The notes under the pieces: model-generated
Seen by the model: the letters and a program-made list of their open reading frames with translations, nothing else
Database searches by the model: none
What the model was told of the DNA's origin: nothing
Assembly: GCA_905221605.1 (NCBI GenBank)
Contig: CAJNDS010002474.1
Span: 272,501 to 336,500 of the forward strand
Source: Symbiodinium natans
Taxonomy: Eukaryota > Sar > Dinophyceae > Suessiales > Symbiodiniaceae
Reading direction: 5' to 3'
Length of the DNA: 64,000 nucleotides
Program-made: the position numbers and the translations under genes
In this document: positions 10,936 to 21,052 of the stretch, in pieces
Layout of the letters: each line of letters opens with the position of its first letter
How positions within the stretch are numbered: the stretch's first letter is position 1

Positions 10936-11187
10936 CTACTGTGTGACAGAGCCCACCTGCTCCTTCATTGTTCGGTTCTGAGAGAGAAGTCTTGCCTGAC
11001 AATTGTGTCGGTCGGGGAACGTGCCACTCGTGTGTGTTGGAGGCACACCAACTACGGCACGTTTGAACGGGGAGGCATCACTCCGCATCATCTTCGCGTG
11101 ACTGAATGTGAGACGATGTGCGTAGCAAGGCGTCCAGCTCCACACGACCAGAACCAGAAAGCACAAAGAAGGGAGTTGCCAAGCCAT
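10936..11187 (-). CDS. Possible first exon of a secreted protein
   Basis: From the ATG at 11187 the minus-strand frame begins MAWQLPSLCFLVLVVWSW and reaches a likely signal-peptidase site after CYA, a good signal-peptide pattern (short start, about 15 hydrophobic residues, small residues at -3/-1). About 60 mixed, partly basic residues follow before a stop. The stop may fall beyond the true exon end. Coding-like minus-strand pieces lie further upstream at 11.4-12.6 kb. No family recognised. Confidence 0.35.
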   Translation of the reverse strand: MAWQLPSLCFLVLVVWSWTPCYAHRLTFSHAKMMRSDASPFKRAVVGVPPTHTSGTFPDRHNCQARLLSQNRTMKEQVGSVTQ

Positions 11188-11359
11188 CGCAGGCCATGAG
11201 TGCAAGTTGAAGGCGTGAGTCGAAGTCGCCCGATTGGCAGGTCAAGCTCAAACCGGAGACAAAGAAAACTCCAGGCGCTTGTTTTGCCGGCGTGATGTTA
11301 GCTGCCGTTGCGCAGTGATGCGGAATGCAAGTAGGCGTGCCTCTGTGCTGCAGGTGGGG

Positions 11360-11686
11360 TCAAACCAAAACCAAAAGTCGCCACCTTGGCATATCGAACC
11401 CAGCGTCCACTCGATAGCCTTGCAGCAGTTCACAGCGTGCTACGTGCTGCGAACGCAACTCGTGCAACGGCTCATTCATTGCTGTAGAAAAGACAGCGGA
11501 TATAGCAAAGTCTGGCACAATATTCAGCATTTGCTTTACACTCATGGCCAAGGCAAGTCGTTCCAAGCCTGCAGGCCATAGTAAGACTTCCGCTTTCGTT
11601 GTGGTGTTCGTGTTGTAGAAAGGCTTGAAGCATGTTGGAGAGTTGTAGGATGTTGCAGGTGGAGGCGCGGAGAACAAGGAGGCCAT
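11360..11686 (-). CDS. Coding-like exon, unknown protein
   Basis: A minus-strand frame of 108 codons. The part from about 11575 down has a balanced, helix-friendly composition (for example LERLALAMSVKQMLNIVPDF), while the N-terminal part is Pro/Thr-rich and may be non-coding. A second minus-strand frame (11735-11472) also looks plausible, so the reading frame is not settled. No known domain seen. Confidence 0.3.
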   Translation of the reverse strand: MASLFSAPPPATSYNSPTCFKPFYNTNTTTKAEVLLWPAGLERLALAMSVKQMLNIVPDFAISAVFSTAMNEPLHELRSQHVARCELLQGYRVDAGFDMPRWRLLVLV

Positions 11687-12022
11687 TCCAGGCCCTGATG
11701 ATCCGATTGAGACGGAGGCTTAGCCGCTGAGCCATCTTTGCTACCGTGAAGGAAACAAGCGGAATCTGTCAGCAAGGGAAGAAGTTTAGAGTCTAGAACT
11801 TAGACGTATCAACATTCACGAAGCTGAGGTTTCTTCAACAGAATCCGAAGAAGGCTAGGGTGGTGGTCTCTGCGCAGCCTGCGCACACATTGCACAGAGG
11901 GCCTTTCTAGGGTCTCATCCAGATGCCGATGATCCAGTCTAGCGCTCGGTTCATCTTGACTTTGCCGGCACAGACAGCTGCAGGCGGGTGGCAAAGGCTT
12001 TGACCGCTACGAGAAGTACAAA

Positions 12023-12403
12023 TCAGCACGGACCATCACCGAGGCCAAGTGAAGCTCTGGCAAGCGCAAGTAGCACCAGGGAAAGAAGCTTGTGACAGCG
12101 GGCTTGAGGGCCACTTTCAAGATCGATCTGCAGCTCGGGGGTCACGAAGGTGGACGCGATCTCGGAGAAAACGGAGACCCGTGGGGCTCTACGCGTGCAT
12201 CGCTCTCGTAAGGCCGTAAGGGATAAACAGGCCCATGACCTCTCGGTGTTCCGTGACACCGTGACGCTCTCGCGTAGCCGCTTAAGGCTTTGAAAAGTAT
12301 GAAAAGTGTTCGTGGCCATGTCAATGGCCTGAAGCCCGGTGATGGGTCCTAGGTCGTGTTCGTCCGGCCGGGAAGTTTCCTGTTTGGGAGTTCGCGGTCC
12401 CAT
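12023..12403 (-). CDS. Coding-like ORF, unknown protein (downstream of an overlapping ORF)
   Basis: A 126-codon minus-strand frame starting at ATG 12403, with mixed composition (for example GLQAIDMATNTFHTFQSLKR) and no low-complexity runs. It overlaps, in another frame, the end of the minus-strand ORF starting at 12578. Together they look like one coding stretch broken by a frameshift, or two exons. No recognised motif. Confidence 0.35.
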   Translation of the reverse strand: MGPRTPKQETSRPDEHDLGPITGLQAIDMATNTFHTFQSLKRLRESVTVSRNTERSWACLSLTALRERCTRRAPRVSVFSEIASTFVTPELQIDLESGPQARCHKLLSLVLLALARASLGLGDGPC

Positions 12404-12578
12404 CTTTGATCGGACTGTGTTGACAAATCAAATTTGCAATCAGGTCAGGTCTATTTGGGAGTTTTTGGATCTGCCTTTGCCATGCGCTGAATTGCGCGTC
12501 CTTGTTCTCTCTCTGCCTACGTTCATTGGCACTTGTGGAAGAAGGTGTCGGGTCAGGATGATAGTGGTTGAAGGACAT
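12321..12578 (-). CDS. Coding-like ORF, unknown protein (upstream partner)
   Basis: An 85-codon frame from ATG 12578, hydrophilic and Asn/Gln/Arg-rich at the start (MSFNHYHPDPTPSSTSANER). The quality drops after about 12390, where the other minus-strand frame becomes the better one. A competing plus-strand frame (12339-12596) also exists. Function unknown. Confidence 0.3.
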   Translation of the reverse strand: MSFNHYHPDPTPSSTSANERRQRENKDAQFSAWQRQIQKLPNRPDLIANLICQHSPIKDGTANSQTGNFPAGRTRPRTHHRASGH

Positions 12579-12741
12579 TTTGGTTCAGGTTGCTAGGACC
12601 GTGCGTGTGCATGTCTACTGGATCGCCTGACATCCTGAAACGAAACCCTAACATTTCTGAAGATAATGGTCAATAACTCCAACAGCCTATCGTTGTTCTG
12701 CGATTGCCGAGATGCTTCACGAAAAAGCCTCTCGAAAGACC

Positions 12742-13294
12742 TACTGGCCTTTTCACAAAGCAGACAATTCAAAACGCCTTTCCTCTTCGAAGTTCCCTAT
12801 TGGGCACCCTTGGGGCCTATTCGCGAAGCAGACGGTTCAAAATGCCCTTCCTCTTCGAAGTTCCCTATTGGGCATTTTGGGGCCTTTTCGCAAAACAGAC
12901 AGCTCAAAACCCCCTTCTTGTTCGAAATTCCCTATTGGGCATCTTGGGGCCTTTTTTCTCGCAGAGCAGACAAATTGAAAACACCCTTCCTCTTCGAAGT
13001 TCCCTATTGGGCATCTTGGGGCCTTTTTGTTGCAGACCAGACAAATTGAAAACGCCTTTCCTCTTCAAAGGTCCCTATTGGGCATTTTGGGGCCTTTTCG
13101 CAGAGTAGACAAGCCAAAACACCCTTCCTCTTCAAGTTCCCTATTGGGCATCTGGGAGCCTTTTCGCAAATCAAACAGTTCAAACCGCCCTTCCTCTTCG
13201 AAGTTCCCTGTTGGGCATCTTGGGGCCTTTTCGCAAAGCAGACAGTTCAAAACGCCCTTCCTCTGCGAAGCTACCTATTGGGCGTCTTGGGGCC
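12742..13294 (+). repeat. 67-bp tandem satellite, block 1
   Basis: About eight copies of a unit near 67 bases with the landmarks CTTTTCGCAAAGCAGACAG, CCTCTTCGAAGTTCCCTATT and GGGCATCTTGGGGC. Copies differ by substitutions and small indels. Because 67 is not a multiple of three, each copy shifts frame, yet no plus-strand frame has a stop in the consensus, so long false proteins appear (SSKFPIGHLGAF, SSLLGILGPF and EVPYWASWGLF are the three readings). Confidence 0.95.
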
Positions 13295-13619
13295 TTGAGT
13301 GCTCGTACTTGTACGTAAATGTTTGGTGAAGACGCAACGGCATACCTTGGGAGCCTGGCTCGCAGCCTCCCGTCCGCTGCCCTCGAGCTGCACTCTTTTC
13401 CTTTCTCAGTACGCAGCAATCAAGGTCACCAGCTCTTGGCCATTGGATCTGTTTGTGATAGGCCAGCTTGGCCCCCTTCCCTTGCTGGCATCGCTCTGCC
13501 TGGGACTCTCGAAGGACTATTCTGCCAGCTGACGTAAAAAGGAGTGCTTGCGAGTGCTTTCAGCTTGTGCTTAAGCTTCGGCCGTTTTTGTCTGGTTAGG
13601 GCAACGGACCAGTCTGATC
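13295..13619. other. Unique spacer between the two 67-bp satellite blocks
   Basis: No repeat unit here. Short open frames continue on the plus strand but none looks convincing. Its position suggests one older satellite array split by an insertion, or two separate expansions. Confidence 0.5.
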
Positions 13620-14280
13620 GAACAAATGCGCTTCCTCTTCAAATTTCCTTATTGGGCATCTTGGGGCCTTTTCGTAAAACCAAAAAGCCCTTCCTCTTCG
13701 AAGTTCCTTGTTGCGCATCTTGGGGCGTGTTCGCAAAGCAGAAGTTTTCAAAACGCACTCCGTCTTGGAAGTTCTCTATTGGGCATTTTGGTGGGGCTTT
13801 TTCACAAAGCAGACAGTTCAAAACGCCCTTCCTCTTCGAAGTTCCCTATTGGGCATCTTGGGGCCTTTTCGCAAAGCAGACAGTTCAAAACGCCCTTCCT
13901 CTTCTAAGTTTCCTGTGGGGATCTTGGGGCCTATTCGCAGAGCAGACAGTTCAAAACACCCATCCTCTTCGAAGTTCCCTATTGGGCATCTTTTGGCCTT
14001 TTCGCAGAGCAGACACATTGAAGACGCTTTTCCTCTTCGAAGGTCCCTATTGGGTATTTGGGGCCTTTTCGCAAAGCAAAACGCCCCTCCTCTTCGAAGT
14101 TCCCTGTTGCGCATCTTGGGGCCTTTTCGCAAAGCAGACAGTTCAATACGCACTTCCTCCTCGAAGTTCTCTATTGAGCATTCTGGGGCCTTTTCGCAAA
14201 GCAGACAGATTCGAAACGCCCTTCCTCTTCGAAGTTCCCTATTGGGCATCTTGGGGCCTTTTCGCAAAGCAGACCAATTC
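13620..14280 (+). repeat. 67-bp tandem satellite, block 2
   Basis: About ten copies of the same unit as block 1, with truncated copies near 13675, 13905 and 14075. Minus-strand frames are also open over long stretches (Arg/Glu/Leu-rich). The 300-codon plus-strand frame at 13544-14446 is made almost wholly of this repeat. Confidence 0.95.
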
Positions 14281-15195
14281 CGTGGAAAGCCCCATTTTAG
14301 GGTCCAAACACCAGCACAAACGGCAGCTCCCATTTTGGGGAAGAAGTGAGTTCAGAAGTTGCAAAAAAGAGAGACTGCTCATCAGGCCATGTCGCTCGGG
14401 GCAGCCAAAGGCGACATCCAGTTTGACTGGCAGCGAGGGTGGTTGAGACGGAAGTGACGCAAAGAGGCTGCTGCCCAAGTTGAGACACAGAGAGGCAACA
14501 CAGAGAGGCAACACCGTCGTCCGGTGTAGGTTCAGTGATCACAAGTGCCATCCATTAAGCTCTTGCAGCTATTTGCAGATTCTTCTGTCCTTGGAATCAC
14601 ATGGAGGTTTCGTGCATTTTTCGCTGTCCTTGCTTCATCCAGTCAGCGATTTGCTTGACCAACGCAGCTGCCAGCAGGCCATCTGAGGCCCAACTCATCA
14701 ACTCATCAACTCATCAGCCTCAAGACCCCGAGAAACATCACAGTGATGTTTGGGTGCACATGTGACGGAGAATAACCGATGCCCCTACTCCTCGATTCAC
14801 GAGTTGGTTTTGTCAAGAGCTTCAAGCAGCTTCGATACCCTCGTGGTTTGCAGCTTTCTGCCGCGAGGTATTCACATGCCAACCTTCTGCCACAGCGGTG
14901 TGGAAAATAGGATGGCCGCATTCATTGGTTCCTGCCTTGGACTAGGTAAGATCAGGGAGTGCATGCGCCGTAGAGCAGCGAGAAACGCAATGTGCAAGAC
15001 CCTCCTGCTTCCGACGGTGCAGACGCAGCCTTGACCTGATGAGACGGGAGGCCAAAGATGCCGACGAAGAGGCAGCTGTCCCAAGGTCAGGGCAGCTCGT
15101 CGTAGCACATATGCTGCTGCAGCAGTGCTGTGAGCTGCAAGCGCAACTGTCATCGGTTCATGCTGGGCAGTTGTTGCTTAAAAGCCCATCTGTGA
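14281..15195. other. No gene recognised
   Basis: Short competing frames only. A triple AACTCATC repeat lies at 14694-14716. The plus-strand frame 14750-15034 has a plausible composition but no motif. Confidence 0.35.
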
Positions 15196-15780
15196 AGGCT
15201 TGACGATCAGAATCCAGAGAAGGACAAAGCTGCCGTCAAGAAGGACAAGAAACTTAAAAAGGCATCCCCTGATTGCCGTTCCGGGCCGGGTGTGAAGGAT
15301 GATCCCAGATGCTCTCACAAATCTGACAGAGAGGCAGAGAAGAAGCTGAAGAAGATGGAAAAAAAAGCCGCAAAGAAGGCGAACCATGCGAGCCCCATGC
15401 GCACCCATGCGAGCCCCCCTTCCCCGCAGCTGCGAACTGCTTCGTGTGAGGACCATGTAGAGCATCCAGTGCCACTTGATATGTGAAGTACTGATGCACA
15501 AGGAGAAAAAAGCTCGCAAGGAGAAGAAACTTCTAGCAAAAGCTGTTGAGGCCTTGAGTCTGGAGTCTTAAGGGTTCTTCCAAATGCTCTTGAGATGGAC
15601 TTGCCAGATCTTGTCAGGCTTCCAAGTCCAAGAAGAGGAAAGCAACCAGCTCCTCCGATAGCTCTTCATAGCGACGAATCCACAGGCACACCGCGCAGGA
15701 AGCAATTGCGCGCAGACGCAAGGAATCTCTCCGGCAACGCAATCGTCGCTTAAATCTCAAGAAAGCTGTCAGGTCGTTGG
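15196..15780 (+). pseudogene. Lysine-rich nuclear-type protein, interrupted (relic or unspliced exons)
   Basis: One frame from 15196 to 15486 reads Lys/Glu-rich (NPEKDKAAVKKDKKLKKA, later EAEKKLKKMEKKAAKKA). After a stop, another short frame (15494-15571) reads MHKEKKARKEKKLLAKAVEA, and near 15625-15675 a third reads SKSKKRKATSSSDSSS, followed by Arg-rich residues. The shared Lys/Arg/Ser bias points to one basic, probably nuclear or RNA-binding protein now split by stops and frame changes. Introns are an alternative. No AAG microsatellite explains the bias. Confidence 0.42.
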
Positions 15781-16133
15781 CATGCTGACGGCTATGGCGG
15801 CTTTGGTCATGATCCTGCAGGTTTCACACCAGAAGGGAGCTAGTAAACCTGCGTCCAATGAAATCATCCGAGCTAATTGCTAGCTGCTGTATTCTCTGCC
15901 AGCAGCTTGAGACGCATGAAATTGTCTCAGGGCTATGGATGAGTTTTCCAGCTCCTGGTCCGTGCAGACCCGTGTGGTCAGTGCCGCAGAAAAATGTGCT
16001 ATCGGGCAACTACTCCAACAGCCAGTGATTATAGTTATTGTGCAAGCTGAGCGACAAGTACTGCCAGCGACTCCTACGTCTGAGGGCAGGTCACCGTTGC
16101 TTTTCATGAAGATGGATTGACGACCTCGAGCCG

Positions 16134-16697
16134 ATGATGCAAGACCATCACGCGACCACCTGTGGAGTCCACGTAGAGGGGGCTTTCCGGAGCAAAGTTT
16201 CTATCCAATCAAAATCGAAGAACCTGGTGACTGTGAGAACTTTTGGGACGTCAACCTCCAAAGTGACGGCACTTACGAGGATGGCGCATGCGATGCGGCC
16301 GATGCGAAACGCACGCGAGCGCTTGCGGACGCTTTCCAAGGCTTGCGGGCGTTTGCAAACACAAAATGCACGGGTAACCTCCTGGACGCTGGACCCCTGG
16401 AACCCCAACTCTCAACACGGGAACCCTCCTGCTAGGCATTCGAAAACAAACTCAATACCAAATGACGAATTAACGAACAAACGACACAACACAAACCCCA
16501 CGAAGCAGCCCAAGGAAGCTGCCGGCGGATGGGCGAAACTGACAAGAGTTCTAAATCCGGCTGAATGTGCTGGTAGCAACGGTGTCCTTTCTCTCTTGCA
16601 TCAGGTTCCGGTGTATCAGGGTGCTGCTCTTCCGAAGTGTTTCCTTAGCTACTGCACGTTCTCGCAATATGCCATTTCGTCCACAAGCTGCCGTTGA
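16134..16697 (+). CDS. Hypothetical ORF of 187 aa
   Basis: A long uninterrupted ATG-started frame with mixed, rather Asn/Thr/Arg-rich composition. No recognised motif, signal peptide or membrane segment. A minus-strand frame at 16408-16148 is about equally protein-like, so strand and reality are both in doubt. Confidence 0.25.
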   Translation: MMQDHHATTCGVHVEGAFRSKVSIQSKSKNLVTVRTFGTSTSKVTALTRMAHAMRPMRNARERLRTLSKACGRLQTQNARVTSWTLDPWNPNSQHGNPPARHSKTNSIPNDELTNKRHNTNPTKQPKEAAGGWAKLTRVLNPAECAGSNGVLSLLHQVPVYQGAALPKCFLSYCTFSQYAISSTSCR

Positions 16698-16947
16698 AGT
16701 CTTCAGAGAATGAAGGGCTAAGGCGATGGCGTGTTTTTGCCAACAGCACGCTGTGTGACTGTATGTTAAATATGTAAATCAGCAACGCTCTCTCCCTTCT
16801 CTTGGTACAGAACACAACAGCCAGCAATTGCCTTCAGAAGCGACGAACTTCCGTCAAGGCGGGGGTTTTTGGACGTGCTCATACAAAGTGCGAAATCTTG
16901 CGAAGTGCAAAGCCTTGCGAGTTTTGTTGCGCTGTGAGCTGCGAAGG

Positions 16948-17133
16948 ATGATGAGAGCTTTCGCAGTTCTTTTGGCAACATTTTCCTTGGCCTCGGCCCA
17001 GGACATTGCTGGCCACATGATATATTGTAGCTTTTTCGTCATTTCCACAGCAGCTGCTCACCCCGCATCGCCCCGCTACCACAGTGTAGCCCCGCGACTC
17101 GATAGTCACCGTTGTGCCAGGACTCTCTTCTAA
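16948..17133 (+). CDS. Possible first exon with signal peptide
   Basis: The tandem ATG at 16948/16951 opens a frame starting MMRAFAVLLATFSLASAQD, a textbook signal peptide: one Arg, a hydrophobic core and the small-residue site ASA. About 40 further residues are less convincing and probably run into an intron. This suggests a secreted or plastid-targeted protein whose later exons I cannot identify. Recognition rests only on the leader. Confidence 0.4.
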   Translation: MMRAFAVLLATFSLASAQDIAGHMIYCSFFVISTAAAHPASPRYHSVAPRLDSHRCARTLF

Positions 17134-17906
17134 CACGCAAGTGCCAGTTCATCAAGAGGGAAATGGCCTCCGGCCACAAGGTTTTCAGACAACCGTCAGA
17201 TGCCCAGAACAGAAGCTCAGAAGAATCTTGTATTCATGCCAGGCCTATTTGGCAAAACAGGCTTGGTTTCCACGCCTGGCAAGGCATGGCAGTGCGATGC
17301 TGTGCAGCGCTGCATTGACGTATCCGGGCACGTGAATGAATCTCTGACATCACGTGTCGCAACGTGTCGCCGTGGCAACGTGTCGCGTGTTCACAAAAGT
17401 GATCGCCGCGCAGGGCCTGCGGTTTTTCCACCCCGGAGCCTTTCCCAGCGAAAGCTTCGGTCCCGGCTGCCCCGGCTCACGCTGCGTATGCCATTTCAGC
17501 TGCTCCCCGTCCACTTCAGGCCAGTCACCCGGGATTGCCACGTTTGCCACGTGAGACTCGCGTAAGCTCATGATGTCTTATGATTGTCTACAGGTTGTCA
17601 AGTTGTCCATGCGAATCGTTGCCACACATCACCCTCGGCTTGATTGCATGAGCTATTTTTGTTGGACATTCCTGATCCGCTGGCTGCTTGTTGGGAAGTG
17701 CACCTGTAGCATCTCGGAACGTCGGCACTTGCGATTCAAAGGGGAAGCAAGAAAGGCAACATGACACCACTTCCCTGGGCTGGGTGGAAGGATCCGGAAG
17801 GTCTCAACAGGTGTAATTGGCTCTAAAAAGAGGCGTGTGCTCAGTGTGCTTCTCTCATTTTATTGTTTCTGGGGGAGGGGGTAAGGTGAGTTACCGGATA
17901 CCAAAG
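17134..17906. other. No gene recognised
   Basis: Several overlapping short frames on both strands at 17112-17571 compete. A CAACGTGTCGC motif is repeated at 17359-17385. No domain recognised. Confidence 0.35.
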
Positions 17907-18854
17907 GGTAACATTTCAGGGATCGGCAACAGTTACCAGAAAGACACCCCCCCTGCCTCGGTAACATTTTTGAAGAGTTCCGGGCTTGTCTGGTTTATTG
18001 ACTTGTGAGAAGCCCGCTTAAACACCCGAAGAATTTACAGCAAACTAAACCTAACTAAACCTCAGATAAATAGGCCTTCGTAAAGAAAGTTGCAGAGTCA
18101 AAGTTATCTTCACTATAGCTAACTTTCCTGCCTTTCTCTACATCTGATCACAAGGATACTTAGGAACTCTCTTCTTCAAAAAGCTACTTCTTATGCAGAG
18201 CATAGAATTTACTATACAAGCAGGCAAAAAAAAGAACAGGCGCTCCTCTCCCCCGCCTTCTCCTCTCTCCTGAACAGAGAGCAGCCCCCTGAGAGCCCCG
18301 GAGCGCCGCCGTGCCGGACCCCTCCGCCTCCCTCTCCCCGCCTCCGCTCTTCTCTCAAAAGAGGAGGCCTCTCTCCCTTTAGAAGGGAGCTCTTTTTCAG
18401 AGATGAACCAAAAAGTGCCACCCTAATAGTAGAAAGAGTACTACAGCCTGGAAATCAGTTCGAGAAGAAGAATTCGAGAAAGAACCCCTGTGGCTTTCTC
18501 TTCCACCGCAAGGAAGTCCTCATCTTCTAACTGAACATTGAGCAAAAAAAAAACCCAAGCTTCTAAATTCGCAGAGCCGGGGTCGCGAATAACTTTGCGG
18601 CCCAGGGCTTCTCTGCAATGTAACATCCCTGGGGCGTCAGAGCCATATCTGTCTCAGTTCTCAGGTTTAGAGTCTAGAGTAGAGTTTCGGGTGGTTTAGG
18701 GTGTTGTTTCTGTTTTGTGCTTCTTTCTCCCCCTCGCCTTCAGCACGTCATTGCACCTCCAAACCTCGAGACAGGATATCAAATGTTACCAAAGTCTTTG
18801 GGAAGGTCAGCATGAGAGCTCCCAGAATCCCTTGAGAGACCCAGAAATGTTACC
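17907..18854. mobile_element. Hairpin-rich segment bounded by inverted GGTAACATTT motifs
   Basis: GGTAACATTT occurs at 17907 and 17960. The reverse complement AAATGTTACC occurs at 18781 and, as GAAATGTTACC, at 18844, giving two nested inverted pairs around about 0.9 kb. Inside, AT-rich sequence (18040-18220) passes to a C-rich block dense in small inverted repeats, for example CTCCCTTTAGAAGGGAG at 18375-18391 and GAGGCCTC near 18364. The shape fits a small non-autonomous DNA element. Because dinoflagellate mitochondrial non-coding DNA is also full of such hairpins, an organelle-derived insertion is an alternative. No target-site duplication seen. Confidence 0.35.
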
Positions 18855-19569
18855 AGAAACATTTGGGTGGTCCTAGGCCTGAAGGCCAAGGCCATCTCAT
18901 TTCTTTCATTTCTTTCATTTCAGTTTCTGGATGGGGGCAAATGATGGTGCAATCATCCGCTCAATTTGAGACTCTGATCGCTTGTGCGACGAACTGCCGA
19001 TAGGCTTGTAGTGAGCTTCAAGATCTGGGTTCAAGCATCCTGCTTGCAGCTGCATTGACACTGAAGGATGCTTTGGGCTGGGCCAAGAGCGCCATCAACT
19101 CCAAGGAGAGTGCACCTCACTCGCGTTTGTTCCCTTGTCACCGAATGCCTCCTCGACCTCCCTGTTGGCCATGTCTCATTACGCATATAGCTTAAGGATG
19201 CTTAAGGCTTGAGCCTTAAGCCTTAAGCGTCCAATCTCGAGAATGTTGTTCTTTGGCCTTTGCTGTCATTTGCTGCTGTGCGCCGTGCATACTCCTGAGG
19301 CAGAAATCGGCTCCGAAGCTACAAAGTTGGCGCTCAAGGCCAAAATGGCGCTTCCTGTCAGAGCTGGTGACTAGTTGTGACTCATTGTGTTTGGTTTCCG
19401 ATGGAACACAGTGGCAAATTCCGGCTGCCCAAGGTTTGAGCATCAAGACTCACACGAGCTAAAGGAGGGAGCTGCGGCCATTGCCTGAGTGTCGAGTTGT
19501 TTCAGCATGCCGGTCAGAAGTCAGAATTGCACATGCCAGGACTTCATGGGCAAGCTCAAGGATCTATGG
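18855..19569. other. No gene recognised
   Basis: Short frames only. TTTCATTTCTTTCATTTC occurs at 18900-18920 and an AAGCCTTAAG-type inverted repeat near 19195-19225. The plus-strand frame 19489-19677, running into the duplicated segment, has a plausible composition (GKLKDLWDKNANEETSTLQN). Confidence 0.35.
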
Positions 19570-19856
19570 GACAAGAATGCAAACGAGGAGACCAGTACAC
19601 TACAGAACTTGTCATTCTGGCACTGGTGCAGACAAACCCCCGGGCCTACTCTGACAGCAGATCAACAAATACCTTGAGCTCAGACCCACCCAGGCAGGTA
19701 CCTACGGCCCGTCGGTCACTTCTCGGTTGTTTGGCCACGGTTCGCTCGTAAGGAACAGGCCGCACAGGGTGCTTGGCATGTCTGTGCAGATTTCCACAGC
19801 AATACAGCGCAACAGGGGAGGAGAGGGGCTTTAGCCGATACGGATCAAACAAAATC
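19570..19856. repeat. 287-bp direct repeat, copy 1
   Basis: Begins GACAAGAATGCAAACGAGGA and ends GATCAAACAAAATC. It matches 21053-21339 over 287 bases with about three substitutions that I can count. Both strands carry an open frame through it, so the coding strand, if any, is unclear. Confidence 0.93.
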
Positions 19857-20222
19857 GGGGCAGGGTCGAGAAACATCACGTTAAGCGTCGAGTAAACATC
19901 AAGTTAAGACTTCAATTTCCAGTCGCCGCAGAATGCACCAGGACGGGAGGGAAAGCTTCAAAAACATCGTTCAAAAGTAGCGTTTCGCACAATTGAAGTT
20001 TCAATTGATTGTATACATAGAAGCCAACCTGAATTTAAAGATTAACACGAGAAGCAGAAATTTTCATAGAACAGTTATAGAAATGAACACGGGGTATATG
20101 ATGTGATTAATGTTTGTTTTTGAACCATATAAAATAAAGCAACTCTTACTGAGAAGTCTGTCGGACCCTAGGCTTGAACGGAAAAACACAAACGGAAGAT
20201 AAGGAATACTGTCTGTTTTTTT

Positions 20223-20966
20223 AACAAGCAAACCCTAAAGAGTACGTAAAACTGTCCTAAACACTGAAGGCTAAGCCCTAAAAACTCTAAACAGCCCCTA
20301 GACCCCAAATACCTCAATTGTCTGGGCCTTGCAGCCCAAAAGAAACCCAGAACCAATCCCGAAACCCCTAAACCTCTAAACCCTAAACCTTGAAAGTGTC
20401 TTATTATTTTTGAAAAAACAAGCAAACCCTGAGGAGTACGAAAGAATGTTCTCAGTCCTAAACAAAAGCGCCGTGTTAAGACTTCAGTGTGCGCCCGTTT
20501 TTAATTGCTTTCCGTGTTTTGATTTTCGGTTTCTTGTTCAGCTTTGGTTGTGTTCCGAAACAGGGGTTTATTCTTGGGGCTGCAAGACCTAGAGAGTTTA
20601 GGCGTTTAGGGGTTCATTTCTTCGGGTTTGCTTGTTTTTAAAAAAGGGAAAAGATACACTTTTACGGTTTAGGGTTTAGTTGGGGTTTAGTTGGGGTTAA
20701 GGGTTCAGGGACAGTTTTTTGCACTTCTTCGGGTTTGCTCGTATGAAACAAAGGGTTTAGGGTTTAGTGGGTTTCGGTTTTAGGGGCTGTTTAGGCGCCA
20801 AGGGCTTGGGGTTCAGGGCTTAGGACAGTTATTCGTGCTCCTTAGGGTTCAAAAGAGACAGTTTAGGTGTTTAGGATTTAGGGGTTGTTTAGGGATTGGG
20901 GTTCAGGGTTTAGGACAGTGGTTCGTACTCCTTAGGGTTTGCTTGTTCAAGAAAGACACTATCAGG
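20223..20966. repeat. Outward-facing telomere-like blocks with inverted repeats
   Basis: The left half (20223-20395) carries CCCTAAA-type units and the right half (20660-20966) TTTAGGG-type units, so the two face outwards like the ends of a tiny chromosome. The right half repeats a unit with GGACAGT, CGTACTCCTTAGGGTTTGC and GCTTGTT at about 20703-20742, 20811-20851 and 20901-20947. The left half has its reverse complement (AACAAGCAAACCCTAAAGAG) at 20223 and again at about 20415. Confidence 0.8.
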
Positions 20967-21052
20967 GTTTAGGACTCGACAGAGAACCCCCCAGAACCCC
21001 CCTAAGGATGCAGACTCGAGTCTTAACGTGATGTTTGCTCGACCCTCCTTCC

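Noticed and set aside
13544-14446. 300-codon plus-strand open frame
   Set aside because: Almost wholly the 67-bp satellite, which has no stops in any plus-strand frame.
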